Assembly (NCBI RefSeq): GCF_002209565.1
Contig: NZ_NJIH01000004.1
Span: forward strand, 124,001-188,000
Direction: 5' to 3'
DNA length: 64,000 nt
DNA from: Candidimonas nitroreducens
Lineage (GTDB): Bacteria; Pseudomonadota; Gammaproteobacteria; Burkholderiales; Burkholderiaceae_B
The position numbers and the translations under genes are program-made. The notes beneath the pieces are model-generated. The model worked only from the letters and a program-made list of their open reading frames with translations. It did no database searches and was not told the origin of the DNA. This document shows, one piece after another, positions 18,301-25,694 of the stretch; within the stretch, counting starts at the first letter, position 1, and the number at the start of each line of letters is the position of its first letter.

Positions 18301-21159
18301 GGCTCGCATACCGGCAAGGCGCTGCGCGACTACACCAGCGCCATCGTCTACGAAGAAGCCTCGCAGCGCGCCCGCGCGCTGGCCGAACCGCGGCCCGAAT
18401 ATGCCGCCGACCGCGGCACGCCGCTGCAAAGCGTGGTCGGGCGCCAGCGCCGCCACAGCATCGATATCGTCAATGCGCGCGAACACAATCTGAAAGGCGT
18501 GAACGTGTCGATCCCGCGCGATACGTTCACGGTGGTCACGGGCGTGTCGGGTTCGGGCAAGTCGACCCTGGCCTTCGACATTCTGTTCAACGAAGGGCAG
18601 CGGCGCTACCTGGAATCGCTCAATGCCTATGCCCGGGCCATCGTGCAGCCGGCCGGCAAGCCGGACGTCGACGCCATCTACGGCATTCCGCCGACTGTCG
18701 CCATCGAACAGCGCACCAGCCGCGGCGGCCGCAAATCCACCGTCGCCACCATGACGGAAATCCACCATTTCCTGCGCCTGCTGTACGTGAAGCTGGGCAC
18801 GCAGATGTGCCCCACCTGCCACGTGCCGGTAGAACCGCAGAAACCCGAGCAGATCGTGGCGCAGCTGCTGCGCGAACACAAGGGCGAGCACGTCGGCATC
18901 CTGGCGCCGCTGGTCACGGCGCGCAAGGGCTATTACACCGACCTGGCCAAGTGGGCGGCGGCCCGCGGCCATTCGCACCTGCGGGTCGACGGCGAGTTCA
19001 TCCCGGTGGCGCCCTGGCCGCGGCTCGACCGCTACAAAGAACACACGATCGAACTGCCGGTGGCCGACCTGGTGCTGGACGCGGCCGACGAGGCTACGCT
19101 GCGCAAGGCAGTGCACGAGGCGCTGGAACACGGCCACGGCAGCCTGGTGGCGCTGGTGGGCCTGAGCCACGGCGCAGCCCCGCTGGCGCAGCGCCGCGCC
19201 ACGGCCCCCGACGGCGCGGCGCAGGCGCTGCACTTTTCGGTCAAGCGCGCCTGCCCCAGTTGCGGCACCAGCTACCCCGAGCCCGATCCGCGCATGTTCT
19301 CGTACAACTCCAAGCACGGCTGGTGCCCGGCCTGCTTCGGCACGGGCCTGCAGCTCAAGGGCTTCGACGCCGAGCAGACCGGCGAGGAAACCGCCTGGAA
19401 CGACTGGTATGAGGGCGAGGCCGAGCCCTGCAAGGTGTGCAATGGCGAGCGCCTGAATGCGCTGGCGCGCGCCTTCCGCTGGCGCGACCACTCGATCGCC
19501 GAGCTGGCGGCGCTACCGGTGTCGGACGCGCAAACTTTCTTCACCGGCCTGGTCAGCCGTGGCCGCGAGGCGGAGATCGCCCGCGACATCCTCACGGAAA
19601 TCCGCGGCCGCCTCGATTTCATGCAAGAGGTCGGCCTGGGCTATCTGGCGCTGGATCGCGCCGCGCCCACGCTTTCGGGCGGCGAGGCGCAGCGCATCCG
19701 CCTGGCGGCGCAGCTGGGCTCGAACCTGCAGGGTGTGTGCTATGTGCTGGACGAACCGACCATAGGGCTGCATGCGCGCGACAACCGGATATTGCTCGAC
19801 GCGCTGGGCAAGCTGGAAGGCCACGGCAATACGCTGGTGGTGGTAGAGCACGACGACGACACGATACGGCGCGCCTCGCACATCATCGACATCGGCCCCG
19901 GCGCCGGGGTGCGCGGCGGGCGCGTGGTGGCGCAAGGCAGCGCCAGCGACCTGATCGCCAGCCCGGAATCGGTCACGGGCCGCTATCTGGCGCGGCCGCT
20001 GCACCATCCGCTGCAGCCGCGGCGCAAGGTCGGCCGCGACACGCCGATGGTCGAGGTGCGCGGCGCGCATCTGCACAATCTGCACAATGTGCGGGCGGCC
20101 ATTCCGGTGGGCCGGCTCAGCGTCATTACCGGCGTGTCGGGCTCGGGCAAGTCGACGCTGGCGCGCGAGGTGCTGCTGGACAACCTGGCCCACGCGGTGT
20201 CGCAAGGCAAGGCGCCGGCGGCCTGGTATGGCTGCACCGGCATCGAGGGCTGGGAACGCATCGACCGGGTGCTGGAGGTCGACCAGACGCCCATAGGCAA
20301 GACGCCGCGCTCATGTCCGGCAACGTATATAGGCTTCTGGGACGATGTGCGCCGGCTGTTCGCCGATGCACGCGAGTCGCGCATACGCGGCTGGGGGCCG
20401 ACGCGCTTCTCGTTCAATACGGGCGAGGGCCGCTGCCCGATCTGCGAGGGCCAGGGGATGCGCACGCTGGAAATGAGTTTCCTGCCGGATGTGAAGGTGC
20501 CTTGCGATGCCTGCGGCGGCGAGCGCTTCAACCGCGACACGCTCAGTGTGATGCTGCGCGACAAGAGCGCGGGCGAGGTGCTGAAGATGGAGGTCGACGA
20601 GGCCATCGGCTATTTTGCGGCGCATCCGAAGATAGCGCGGGCGCTGCAGCTGATGCAGGATGTGGGGCTGGGCTATTTGACGCTGGGCCAGCCTTCGCCG
20701 ACGCTGTCGGGCGGCGAGGCGCAGCGCATCAAGCTGGTGACGGAGCTGGTGAAGGCGCGGCTGACTGACGGGCTGATCAAGACGGGCCGGGCGTCGCGTA
20801 TTCCGCACACGCTGTATGTGCTGGATGAGCCGACGGTGGGGCTGTCGATGGCGGATGTGGAGAAGCTGATCCATGTGCTGCATCGGCTGGTGGATGCGGG
20901 CAATACGGTGGTGGTGATCGAGCACAATCTGGATGTGATCGCGGAGGCGGACTGGGTGCTGGATCTAGGGCCGGAAGGCGGCCGCGGCGGCGGCCGGGTG
21001 GTGGCCGCGGGGACGCCGGAAGAGCTGATGGCACGGCGTGATGTGTCGCACACAGGGGCGGCGCTGGAGCCGTTCATGAAGGCGGCTGAGGGTGGTGTGG
21101 AGACCGAGGCGGAGATTTCGGCGTCAGCGTCGGCTGCGGCTGCGGCTGCGGGACAGTAG
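15343..21159 (+). CDS. uvrA: Double-length UvrA-like excinuclease ABC subunit A (1938 residues)
   Basis: A 1938-residue protein, about twice the usual UvrA length (about 940). It contains four ABC ATPase halves instead of two: Walker A motifs (GVSGSGKS) near residues 32, 683, 1065 and 1595, and LSGGE signatures near 532, 876, 1443 and 1787, each followed by a VLDEP or LFDEP Walker B. Zinc-finger cysteine pairs occur in both halves (for example CAHCN...CESC, CPTCGG...CPDCDG, CPSCG...CPAC, CPICEG...CDACGG). So two complete UvrA units, about residues 1-985 and 1030-1910, are fused head to tail. UvrA normally works as a dimer that scans DNA for damage and loads UvrB; a fused protein could be a covalent dimer. 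Similar long UvrAs are known in Bordetella and Burkholderia. It is monocistronic, and the Ala-rich tail (AAAAAAG-type) is unusual. Confidence 0.92.
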   Translation: MSSQIRITGARQNNLKNLDVSINTGELLVLTGVSGSGKSSLAFDTLYAEGQRRYVETFSPYARQFLDRMDKPQVERIEGILPAIAIDQVNPVRNSRSTVGTMTELNDHLKLLYARMSRLYCRGCGAEVRRDNADSIQRQLALRTDLHQARMSITFPVVIPANFTEDEVRGFLEQQGYTRIHHEESITRPVAGTVRKKGGKAAQKPKGRSAAGSGETETLRVLHVTQDRFRYAGAEPARIMEALDAALRQGDGHLAVHAANEQGEELAVLRFSKQLHCAHCNIEYSPTLPSTFSFNSPLGACESCRGFGRVMGIDYGLVVPDEKKTLREGAIKPWQTTSYKECQTELERYAPAAGVRLGVPWKDLSEQEKHWVIHGTPDWKGGPQAWKTQWYGAQRFFDWLESRAYKMHVRVLLSKYRSYTPCPACGGSRLKPDATLWRLGADAEPVDDHYPRFMPVHAAWSRAQLDALPGLGLHDLMRLPIEQVQQYFSRIRFESSALDAALELLLDEVRTRLKFLCDVGLGYLSLDRQSRTLSGGEVQRINLTTALGTSLVNTLFVLDEPSIGLHPRDMHRVVEVMHRLRANGNTLVVVEHDPQVMIAADRIMDIGPGPGERGGRIVFDGTPEQLRSADTLTGNYLGGRLRVEAPRPLAVAPGTPRLVLDGVCANNLKQVTLSIPLGRLVCVTGVSGSGKSTLIQDVLYPAILKHMGRPTEPPGEYQHLLGVEQIADVVMVDQTPIGKTARSNPASYVGAFDAIRKIFSNAPLARERGYTPGTFSFNSGDGRCPTCGGTGFEHVEMQFLSDVYLRCPDCDGKRYRPEILEVRAEHLGRSASIDEVLEMTVHEAAEFFSGLRDVQAGLAPLADVGLEYVRLGQPVPTLSGGEAQRLKLAGHLAAAARSGISSAKLAKKGSLFLFDEPTTGLHFDDVARLMRAFRKLLAAGHTLLIIEHNLDVVRAADWIVDLGPEGGDAGGQVVAQGTPADLMASAGSHTGKALRDYTSAIVYEEASQRARALAEPRPEYAADRGTPLQSVVGRQRRHSIDIVNAREHNLKGVNVSIPRDTFTVVTGVSGSGKSTLAFDILFNEGQRRYLESLNAYARAIVQPAGKPDVDAIYGIPPTVAIEQRTSRGGRKSTVATMTEIHHFLRLLYVKLGTQMCPTCHVPVEPQKPEQIVAQLLREHKGEHVGILAPLVTARKGYYTDLAKWAAARGHSHLRVDGEFIPVAPWPRLDRYKEHTIELPVADLVLDAADEATLRKAVHEALEHGHGSLVALVGLSHGAAPLAQRRATAPDGAAQALHFSVKRACPSCGTSYPEPDPRMFSYNSKHGWCPACFGTGLQLKGFDAEQTGEETAWNDWYEGEAEPCKVCNGERLNALARAFRWRDHSIAELAALPVSDAQTFFTGLVSRGREAEIARDILTEIRGRLDFMQEVGLGYLALDRAAPTLSGGEAQRIRLAAQLGSNLQGVCYVLDEPTIGLHARDNRILLDALGKLEGHGNTLVVVEHDDDTIRRASHIIDIGPGAGVRGGRVVAQGSASDLIASPESVTGRYLARPLHHPLQPRRKVGRDTPMVEVRGAHLHNLHNVRAAIPVGRLSVITGVSGSGKSTLAREVLLDNLAHAVSQGKAPAAWYGCTGIEGWERIDRVLEVDQTPIGKTPRSCPATYIGFWDDVRRLFADARESRIRGWGPTRFSFNTGEGRCPICEGQGMRTLEMSFLPDVKVPCDACGGERFNRDTLSVMLRDKSAGEVLKMEVDEAIGYFAAHPKIARALQLMQDVGLGYLTLGQPSPTLSGGEAQRIKLVTELVKARLTDGLIKTGRASRIPHTLYVLDEPTVGLSMADVEKLIHVLHRLVDAGNTVVVIEHNLDVIAEADWVLDLGPEGGRGGGRVVAAGTPEELMARRDVSHTGAALEPFMKAAEGGVETEAEISASASAAAAAAGQ

Positions 21160-21173
21160 CGGCGGGTTGTGCT

Positions 21174-21350
21174 TTGAACCTGCGTTGAGGGTTGGTCGTT
21201 TGGTGGTTGGATCTTGAACCCGCGCCGGCGGTCGGCCCTTGGTGGTCGGATCTTGAACCCGCGCCGGCGGTTGGTCGCTTGGTGGTTGGATCTTGAACCC
21301 GCGCCGGCGGTCGGCCCTTGGTGGTCGGATTTTGAACCCGCGCCGGCGGC
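21174..21350. repeat. 39/40-bp tandem array downstream of uvrA
   Basis: Direct repeats of 39 or 40 bp follow uvrA. The anchor word TTGAACC occurs at 21174, 21214, 21253, 21293 and 21332; from the second copy on it is TTGAACCCGCGCCGGCGG, followed by alternating TCGGCCCTTGGTGGTCGGAT and TTGGTCGCTTGGTGGTTGGAT-type segments. Units 2 and 4, and 3 and 5, resemble each other most, so the array may have grown as a two-unit block. It is not frame-preserving. Confidence 0.85.
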
Positions 21351-21562
21351 GGGGCCAGGTGGGCGGCTAAGTTCGCCCGGCCCCGGCTACGCCGGGGCTG
21401 CCCTTGCCTCCGGACGTTTTGGGGCGGTCGGCAAACTCCCGCGGCGGTCAGCCCCCCAGGCTGACCGCAAACGTCGCGGTCAAACAGTGCCTCCCTCGCA
21501 TCCCCAAAACGCCCGAAGGCCGCGGCGGGCTCTCAAATCGCCGCCCACCTGGCCCCGCCGCC
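21345..21562. repeat. 218-bp imperfect palindrome
   Basis: The outer 23 bases at 21345-21367 and 21540-21562 are exact reverse complements of each other. At the centre, 21444-21453 and 21459-21468 form a perfect 10-bp stem with a 5-base loop (GCGGTCAGCC / GGCTGACCGC). Between these, the arms remain recognisably complementary with gaps (for example CGGACGTTTTGGGG on the left against CGGGCGTTTTGGGG read from the right). The two centres agree within 3 bp, so the block is one long, decayed palindrome. Function is unknown. Confidence 0.8.
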
Positions 21563-21827
21563 GACGCTGGACGTTGTGGAGTTTTGGGACAGCTTCGCGG
21601 TGTTGTTGGTGTTTTGTAGATTTTGTAGATACACCATTGGGGCTTGTTGGAGCTTGTGAATCTTGTCGTTGGGGCTTGCGAGCCTTGTTGGCCTTCCTTT
21701 CCGTCGAGTTCATACGCGTCCTCTTAAAAGGCGAAATTTCAGGGGAAGCTCAGCCTGTACGGACTTTGTGGGCCTCATCGGATATTTTGGGGCCGCGCCG
21801 AATTGCGGTCTGCCTTGACGGTCGCGC

Positions 21828-22091
21828 TTAGGGCCTGTTCACACTAAAAGGGGAGTCGCATGGCCACAAAAAAGCCTGTCCATCAAGGCGCGAAGCGCAG
21901 CCGTGGTGGTTCCACGGAGAGCATGAGCAACGCCGAGGGGCGGGCTTTTTTGTGGCCACCCTGCGGGCTGGTGGGCAAATGGGCGCCAGGCTAGGCGCGG
22001 GCGAGGCCGCTCCACGCAACGAGTCTGCAACGACGCATGGCGCCCATTTGCCCACCAGTGCGGCTCCCCTTTTAGTGTAAACAGGCCCTAA
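21828..22091. mobile_element. 264-bp cloverleaf inverted-repeat element (MITE-like, type copy)
   Basis: The ends, 21828-21855 and 22064-22091, are 28-bp inverted repeats with a single mismatch (TTAGGGCCTGTTCACACTAA at the left tip). Inside are two more perfect inverted repeats: 21861-21876 with 21943-21958 (16 bp, TGGCCACAAAAAAGCC) and 21968-21988 with 22038-22058 (21 bp). The first encloses a further hairpin, CCGTGG-TGGTT-CCACGG at 21901-21917. The folded form is a three-way junction. It has no coding frame with a ribosome site. Fragments of the same terminal sequence recur at 23261, 23407, 27927 and 35431, so this looks like a dispersed non-autonomous element. Confidence 0.6.
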
Positions 22092-22182
22092 CCGTCATGG
22101 CGGGCGCCGCCTCCCCCGAGAATGAAAGGGGCTTCTTTCACATTAATACTACAAGGCGCCACAAGCAAAACGAATCCAATAT

Positions 22183-23091
22183 TCAGCCAGGGTAGCGACC
22201 CTGGATCAAGTGATGGATCACTTGGCCGGCGGCGGCCATGCCCATGGCGGCGGTGACGGTGACCAGGGAGCCGTAGCCGGCGCAGGACAGGCCTTGCGGG
22301 CCGGCGGCGGCAGCACTTGTGTCGGGGGCGGCATCGGCGTTGGAGGGCGCGGCGGAGTCGGCGGAGGAACCGGTGGCTGCGGTGAAAGCGGCCGCCGCGC
22401 CACTGGCCCAGGCGGAGGGCAGCAGGGCCGGCTGGTCGAACCATAGGGCGCGGACTCCCATCTTGGGGACGCGCTTGCGCGGCTTGCCGGCGTGGTCGGA
22501 AGCCTTGGGGTAGCCGTGGCGCCGCCTCAGGGTATTGCGCAGCTTGGCCAGCAGGGCGTCGTTGGCGGCCTGGGCTAGGTCGCCGGCGCGCAGGCCCAGC
22601 GCGTCGATCTTGCCGCCGGCGCCGCCGCAGACGACGATGGGTGCGGCGCGGCGCGCCATTTCGAGGATCATGGCGGTCTTGGCGGAGATCTGGTCGGTGC
22701 AGTCGACCAGGAAAGCCAGGTCGGGCGGCAGCACTTCCCGTATGTTGTCGGGGGTGACGAAGTCGTCGACGATATTGACGCGGCAGTCGGGATTGATGCC
22801 GTGCACGCGCTGGGCCATGGCCTGCACTTTGGCCGCGCCCAGGGTTTCGGTCAGGGCGTGCAGCTGGCGGTTGATGTTGGATTCGGCGATGTGATCCAGG
22901 TCGATCAGCGTCAACGCACCCACGCCGCAGCGGGCCAGCGCCTCGGCGCACCACGAGCCTACGCCGCCTATGCCGGCCACGGCCACGTGGGCGGCAGCCA
23001 GGCGCGGCAGGGCGTCGGGGCCGTACAGGCGTTCGACGCCGCCAAAGCGGCGTCGGGTATCGACGGCGTCGATCTCGGACATGGAAGACAT
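22183..23091 (-). CDS. tcdA: tRNA threonylcarbamoyladenosine dehydratase (ThiF/E1-like)
   Basis: A 302-residue member of the ThiF/MoeB/E1 superfamily. The ATP-binding motif GIGGVGSWCAEALARCGVG lies at about residues 38-56, followed by LIDLDHIAESNINRQLHAL and VDCTDQISAKTAMI, which identify the TcdA (CsdL/YgdL) branch. TcdA uses ATP to cyclise N6-threonylcarbamoyladenosine at tRNA position 37 to its cyclic form. The C-terminal part carries an inserted Ala/Ser-rich stretch before the SLVTVTAAMGMAAAGQ membrane-like helix. Start taken at 23091 (a second ATG follows at 23082); a longer frame to 23244 is unlikely because it reads through low-complexity sequence. Confidence 0.9.
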   Translation of the reverse strand: MSSMSEIDAVDTRRRFGGVERLYGPDALPRLAAAHVAVAGIGGVGSWCAEALARCGVGALTLIDLDHIAESNINRQLHALTETLGAAKVQAMAQRVHGINPDCRVNIVDDFVTPDNIREVLPPDLAFLVDCTDQISAKTAMILEMARRAAPIVVCGGAGGKIDALGLRAGDLAQAANDALLAKLRNTLRRRHGYPKASDHAGKPRKRVPKMGVRALWFDQPALLPSAWASGAAAAFTAATGSSADSAAPSNADAAPDTSAAAAGPQGLSCAGYGSLVTVTAAMGMAAAGQVIHHLIQGRYPG

Positions 23092-23485
23092 GGCTGGAGC
23101 TGGCTTATTCTTAATGAGACGTGGCAACGAGCACCGGCAGGCAGGGCGCCCGGCCAGGCGCAGCAGCGGCCGCCGCTTGTCCTTTGCGGCCCGTGCTGCC
23201 ACACGCAGGTCACGGCGGGCAGGCGGCACAACGGAAGTGTACACGCGCCTGCAAGCCCTGGAGCCCGTTCACACTAGGAAGGGAGCGGGCGCTTAGCCGC
23301 TCCGGCCCACGGATGTGGCCCGAGGCGCCGCTACGTCCACACGCCCTTGCCGAATAGGGTTCGCCGGATCCTGGCCGACGGACATGCCCTACCCCGCCCC
23401 GCCTGGCTGACACTAAAATAGGGGTCGCAAGCTGCAAATCGCAAGCCTTAAGCACCACGCATCAAGCATCAAGCATCAAGCATTA
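23092..23485. other. Intergenic region with two degenerate element ends
   Basis: This 394-bp divergent gap carries two partial copies of the cloverleaf element's terminal repeat in the same orientation: 23261-23286 (GAGCCCGTTCACACTAGGAA) and 23407-23430 (CTGACACTAAAATAGGGGTC). They are separated by about 120 bp of unrelated GC-rich sequence. The 3' part, from 23459, is the heptamer array that runs into the next gene. Confidence 0.5.
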
Positions 23486-23515
23486 ATGCCTCAAGGATTA
23501 AGCATTAAGCATCAA
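23459..23515. repeat. Heptanucleotide tandem array GCATCAA/GCATTAA
   Basis: About eight units of seven bases (GCATCAA three times, GCATTAA, an 8-base TGCCTCAA, GGATTAA, GCATTAA, GCATCAA) run without interruption. The apparent ATG at 23486 of the next gene is created inside this array. Slippage of such a repeat could alter leader length or reading frame. Confidence 0.8.
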
Positions 23516-24190
23516 GCCGGACACTATGCCGTGAATCTTCCCGCCGCCACCTCATCAACTCCCGCACGCCGCAGTTTCCGCCTGTTGACGGACGCCGAGC
23601 GCCAGGCCTCGCTCGACCGCAGCCTGAGCCACTGGACTCCCGACCAGGATGTCTGGGTGTTCGGCTATGGCTCGCTGGTCTGGCGCCCCGAATTCGACTT
23701 TGCCGAGCGCCGCCTGGCGGTGCTCAATGGGTATCACCGTTCGCTGTGCCTGTGGTCGCGGGTCAATCGTGGCACGCCGGAACTGCCGGGGCTGGTGTTC
23801 GGGCTGGACAGGGGCGGCTCCTGCAAGGGGGTGGTGTTCCGCATAGCGGCGCGCGAGGTCAGGACGACGATGCGCGAGCTGTGGAAGCGCGAGATGCCCA
23901 GCGGCGCCTATATTCCCAAGTGGCTGAACTGCCGCACTCGCCAGGGCGGCGTGCGGGCGCTGGCCTTCACCATGGATCGCGGCACCGACGCCTACGTGCG
24001 GGGCCTGCCGCCGGAAGAGCTGATCGCCATCGTGCAGCGCGCCCACGGCCACTACGGGCCGTGTACCGAATATGTTCTGGAAACGGCGCAGGCACTCGAG
24101 CAGCACGGCATACTCGACAAGAAGCTGCGGGCGGTGGTGCTGCGCCTGCGCGGGCCGGCACGGCCCAAGAATACGGCCGGTAAGGGTTAA
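23486..24190 (+). CDS. ChaC-like gamma-glutamylcyclotransferase
   Basis: A 234-residue protein with the gamma-glutamylcyclotransferase fold of the ChaC family. The substrate-loop motif VFGYGSLVWRPEFDF is at about residues 57-71, and GLVFGLDRGGSCKGVVFRI follows, as in glutathione-specific enzymes that release 5-oxoproline and Cys-Gly. It acts in the cytoplasm in glutathione turnover; a ggt gene lies 4 kb downstream. The first 30 residues are not conserved-looking and are encoded in a heptamer array without a ribosome site, so the true start may be further in, for example the GTG at 23531. Confidence 0.87.
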   Translation: MPQGLSIKHQAGHYAVNLPAATSSTPARRSFRLLTDAERQASLDRSLSHWTPDQDVWVFGYGSLVWRPEFDFAERRLAVLNGYHRSLCLWSRVNRGTPELPGLVFGLDRGGSCKGVVFRIAAREVRTTMRELWKREMPSGAYIPKWLNCRTRQGGVRALAFTMDRGTDAYVRGLPPEELIAIVQRAHGHYGPCTEYVLETAQALEQHGILDKKLRAVVLRLRGPARPKNTAGKG

Positions 24191-24244
24191 ACTCGCTATA
24201 TTGTCCGTTCTCGCATCAGCCCGCTGACCGCCGCCAGCCACACC

Positions 24245-24877
24245 ATGTCCGTTGCCGATATCCGTCAAAGCTACGAAAAAAATGTATTGCTCGAATCCGC
24301 GCTGGCGTCTACGCCGCTCGAGCAGTTCTCACTCTGGTTCGAAGAGGCTCTGAAGGCGGGAGCCGTGGAGCCCACCGCCATGACGCTGGCCACTTGCGAT
24401 GCGCAAGGCAGGCCCTCGGCGCGCATCGTGCTGCTCAAGGGCTACGACGAGCGCGGCTTCGTGTTCTACACCAATTACGAATCGCGCAAGGGCACGGAAC
24501 TGGCCGCCAATCCATATGCCAGCCTGCTGTTCTTCTGGCCGCTGCTGGAACGCCAGGTACGCATCGAGGGCCGTGTCGGCAAGATTTCGGCCGAGGAATC
24601 CACCGCTTATTACGACAGCCGCCCGCTGGGTTCGCGCATCGGCGCCTGGGCCTCGCCGCAAAGCCAGCCCATCAGCCGCGACCAGCTCGAGGCGCGCACG
24701 CGCGAATTCACGCAGTCGCTGGGCGAGCATCCGCCGCGGCCCGAGCACTGGGGCGGCTACCGTCTGGCTCCCGAGCGCGTCGAGTTCTGGCAGGGCCGGC
24801 CCTCGCGCCTGCACGACCGGCTAGTCTTCCTCAAGAACGCCCAGCAGCAATGGGCCAACGTCCGCCTGGCGCCCTAA
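24245..24877 (+). CDS. pdxH: Pyridoxamine 5'-phosphate oxidase
   Basis: A 210-residue FMN-dependent oxidase that makes pyridoxal 5'-phosphate from pyridoxamine or pyridoxine phosphate. FMN contacts are seen in [20 protein letters not shown] and [14 protein letters not shown]; the dimer and substrate motif [14 protein letters not shown] and the C-terminal [24 protein letters not shown] are diagnostic. Length equals that of typical PdxH. A TATATT hexamer about 45 bp upstream could be its -10 element; no strong ribosome site is present. Confidence 0.96.
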   Translation: MSVADIRQSYEKNVLLESALASTPLEQFSLWFEEALKAGAVEPTAMTLATCDAQGRPSARIVLLKGYDERGFVFYTNYESRKGTELAANPYASLLFFWPLLERQVRIEGRVGKISAEESTAYYDSRPLGSRIGAWASPQSQPISRDQLEARTREFTQSLGEHPPRPEHWGGYRLAPERVEFWQGRPSRLHDRLVFLKNAQQQWANVRLAP

Positions 24878-24984
24878 GGTAGCGGCCGCATGTCTTCTAC
24901 GCTCATCAGTGCGCCCGCCCGGCCGCCCGAAGGGCGCGCATGCTCCCCCGGGGGGTATGTCGCGCAGCGGCAGGGGGGCTCGCA

Positions 24985-25506
24985 ATGACCGCCCGCCCCG
25001 CGGACTTCGACACGCGGTATTTCCGTTCGGCGCTGGGCCGCTTCCCTACCGGCGTCACCGTGGTCACCACCGACGGCGGCAGCCACGGCCCGGTGGGGCT
25101 GACCATCAGCTCTTTCAATTCCGTGTCGCTGGATCCGCCGCTGGTGCTCTGGACGCTGACCCGCAAGGCTTCGTCGCTATCCTACTTCCAGCGTGCCGAG
25201 CGTTATGTGATCCATGTGCTGTCGGCCGGACAGCTGCACCTGGCACGCCAATTCGCGCAGGGCAGCCAGGCCAGCCGCTTCGCCGGCGTGGACATGACGC
25301 GCTCGCCCCACGGCGCGCCGATGCTGGCCGATCCGCATTGCGCAGCCTGGTTCGAATGCCACAACCACAGCCAGGTCGAGGCCGGCGACCATCTCATCTT
25401 CATAGGCCAGGTGGAACGCTGCCACCGCGGCGCCGGACTGCCCTTGGTGTACCATGCGGGCGATTTCGATCTGACGCCTTCGCGCGAACCACTGCCGGAA
25501 CCTTGA
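24985..25506 (+). CDS. Flavin reductase family protein (FMN-binding)
   Basis: A 173-residue protein of the flavin reductase-like (HpaC/RutF type) split-barrel family. Motifs are FRSALGRFPTGVTVVTT, the flavin-binding GLTISSFNSVSLDPPLVLW and the C-terminal HAGDF. Such proteins supply reduced FMN or FAD to a two-component monooxygenase, or act as a diflavin oxygenase component. The ATG at 24985 is chosen because an AGGGGGG ribosome site precedes it; an ATG at 24940 lies in a CCCCCGGGGGG hairpin. Its partner oxygenase is not in this window. Confidence 0.88.
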   Translation: MTARPADFDTRYFRSALGRFPTGVTVVTTDGGSHGPVGLTISSFNSVSLDPPLVLWTLTRKASSLSYFQRAERYVIHVLSAGQLHLARQFAQGSQASRFAGVDMTRSPHGAPMLADPHCAAWFECHNHSQVEAGDHLIFIGQVERCHRGAGLPLVYHAGDFDLTPSREPLPEP

Positions 25507-25694
25507 TGCAGGCTGGTCGTTGTTGGCGGAACAGGCGCGGCGCATGCCGCAAGCCGGAGCAATGCCGCGGTGGCGGCGCGGTTGCCGCTACCGCTGCCGC
25601 TACCGCGCATAGAAACCGACAGCGCGAGCAGCGGCAGCGGTTGAGGGCGACGGCGACGGCTACGGCACACATGAAATACAAGGATCTATAAACA
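25507..25694. other. Low-complexity spacer with CCGCTA/CCGCTG words
   Basis: This 188-bp spacer holds overlapping hexamers (GCCGCTACCGCTGCCGCTAC near 25582) and GGCGACGGCGACGGC near 25648. No gene or recognisable regulatory motif is seen apart from an AAGGATC ribosome-like site before the next start. Confidence 0.4.

Larger units (their letters stand above)
21160..22182. other. 1-kb gene-free interval after uvrA
   Basis: Between the uvrA stop and the convergent tcdA stop there is no supportable gene. The interval is occupied in order by the 39/40-bp tandem array, the 218-bp palindrome, about 265 bp of unassigned sequence that is rich in TTGTTGG/TTGTAG words (21563-21827), the cloverleaf element, and a short tail with the tcdA 3' region. 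Confidence 0.6.

Noticed and set aside
21214-21831. 205-codon plus-strand frame in the repeat region
   Set aside because: It reads through a 39/40-bp array that changes frame every unit and through the 218-bp palindrome; no ribosome site or family resemblance.
21839-22055. Short minus-strand frames inside the cloverleaf element
   Set aside because: They are encoded by inverted-repeat arms and have no ribosome site.
21828-22091. Insertion sequence or transposase gene
   Set aside because: The element has inverted ends but no room for a transposase and no DDE-type frame, so only a non-autonomous element is proposed.
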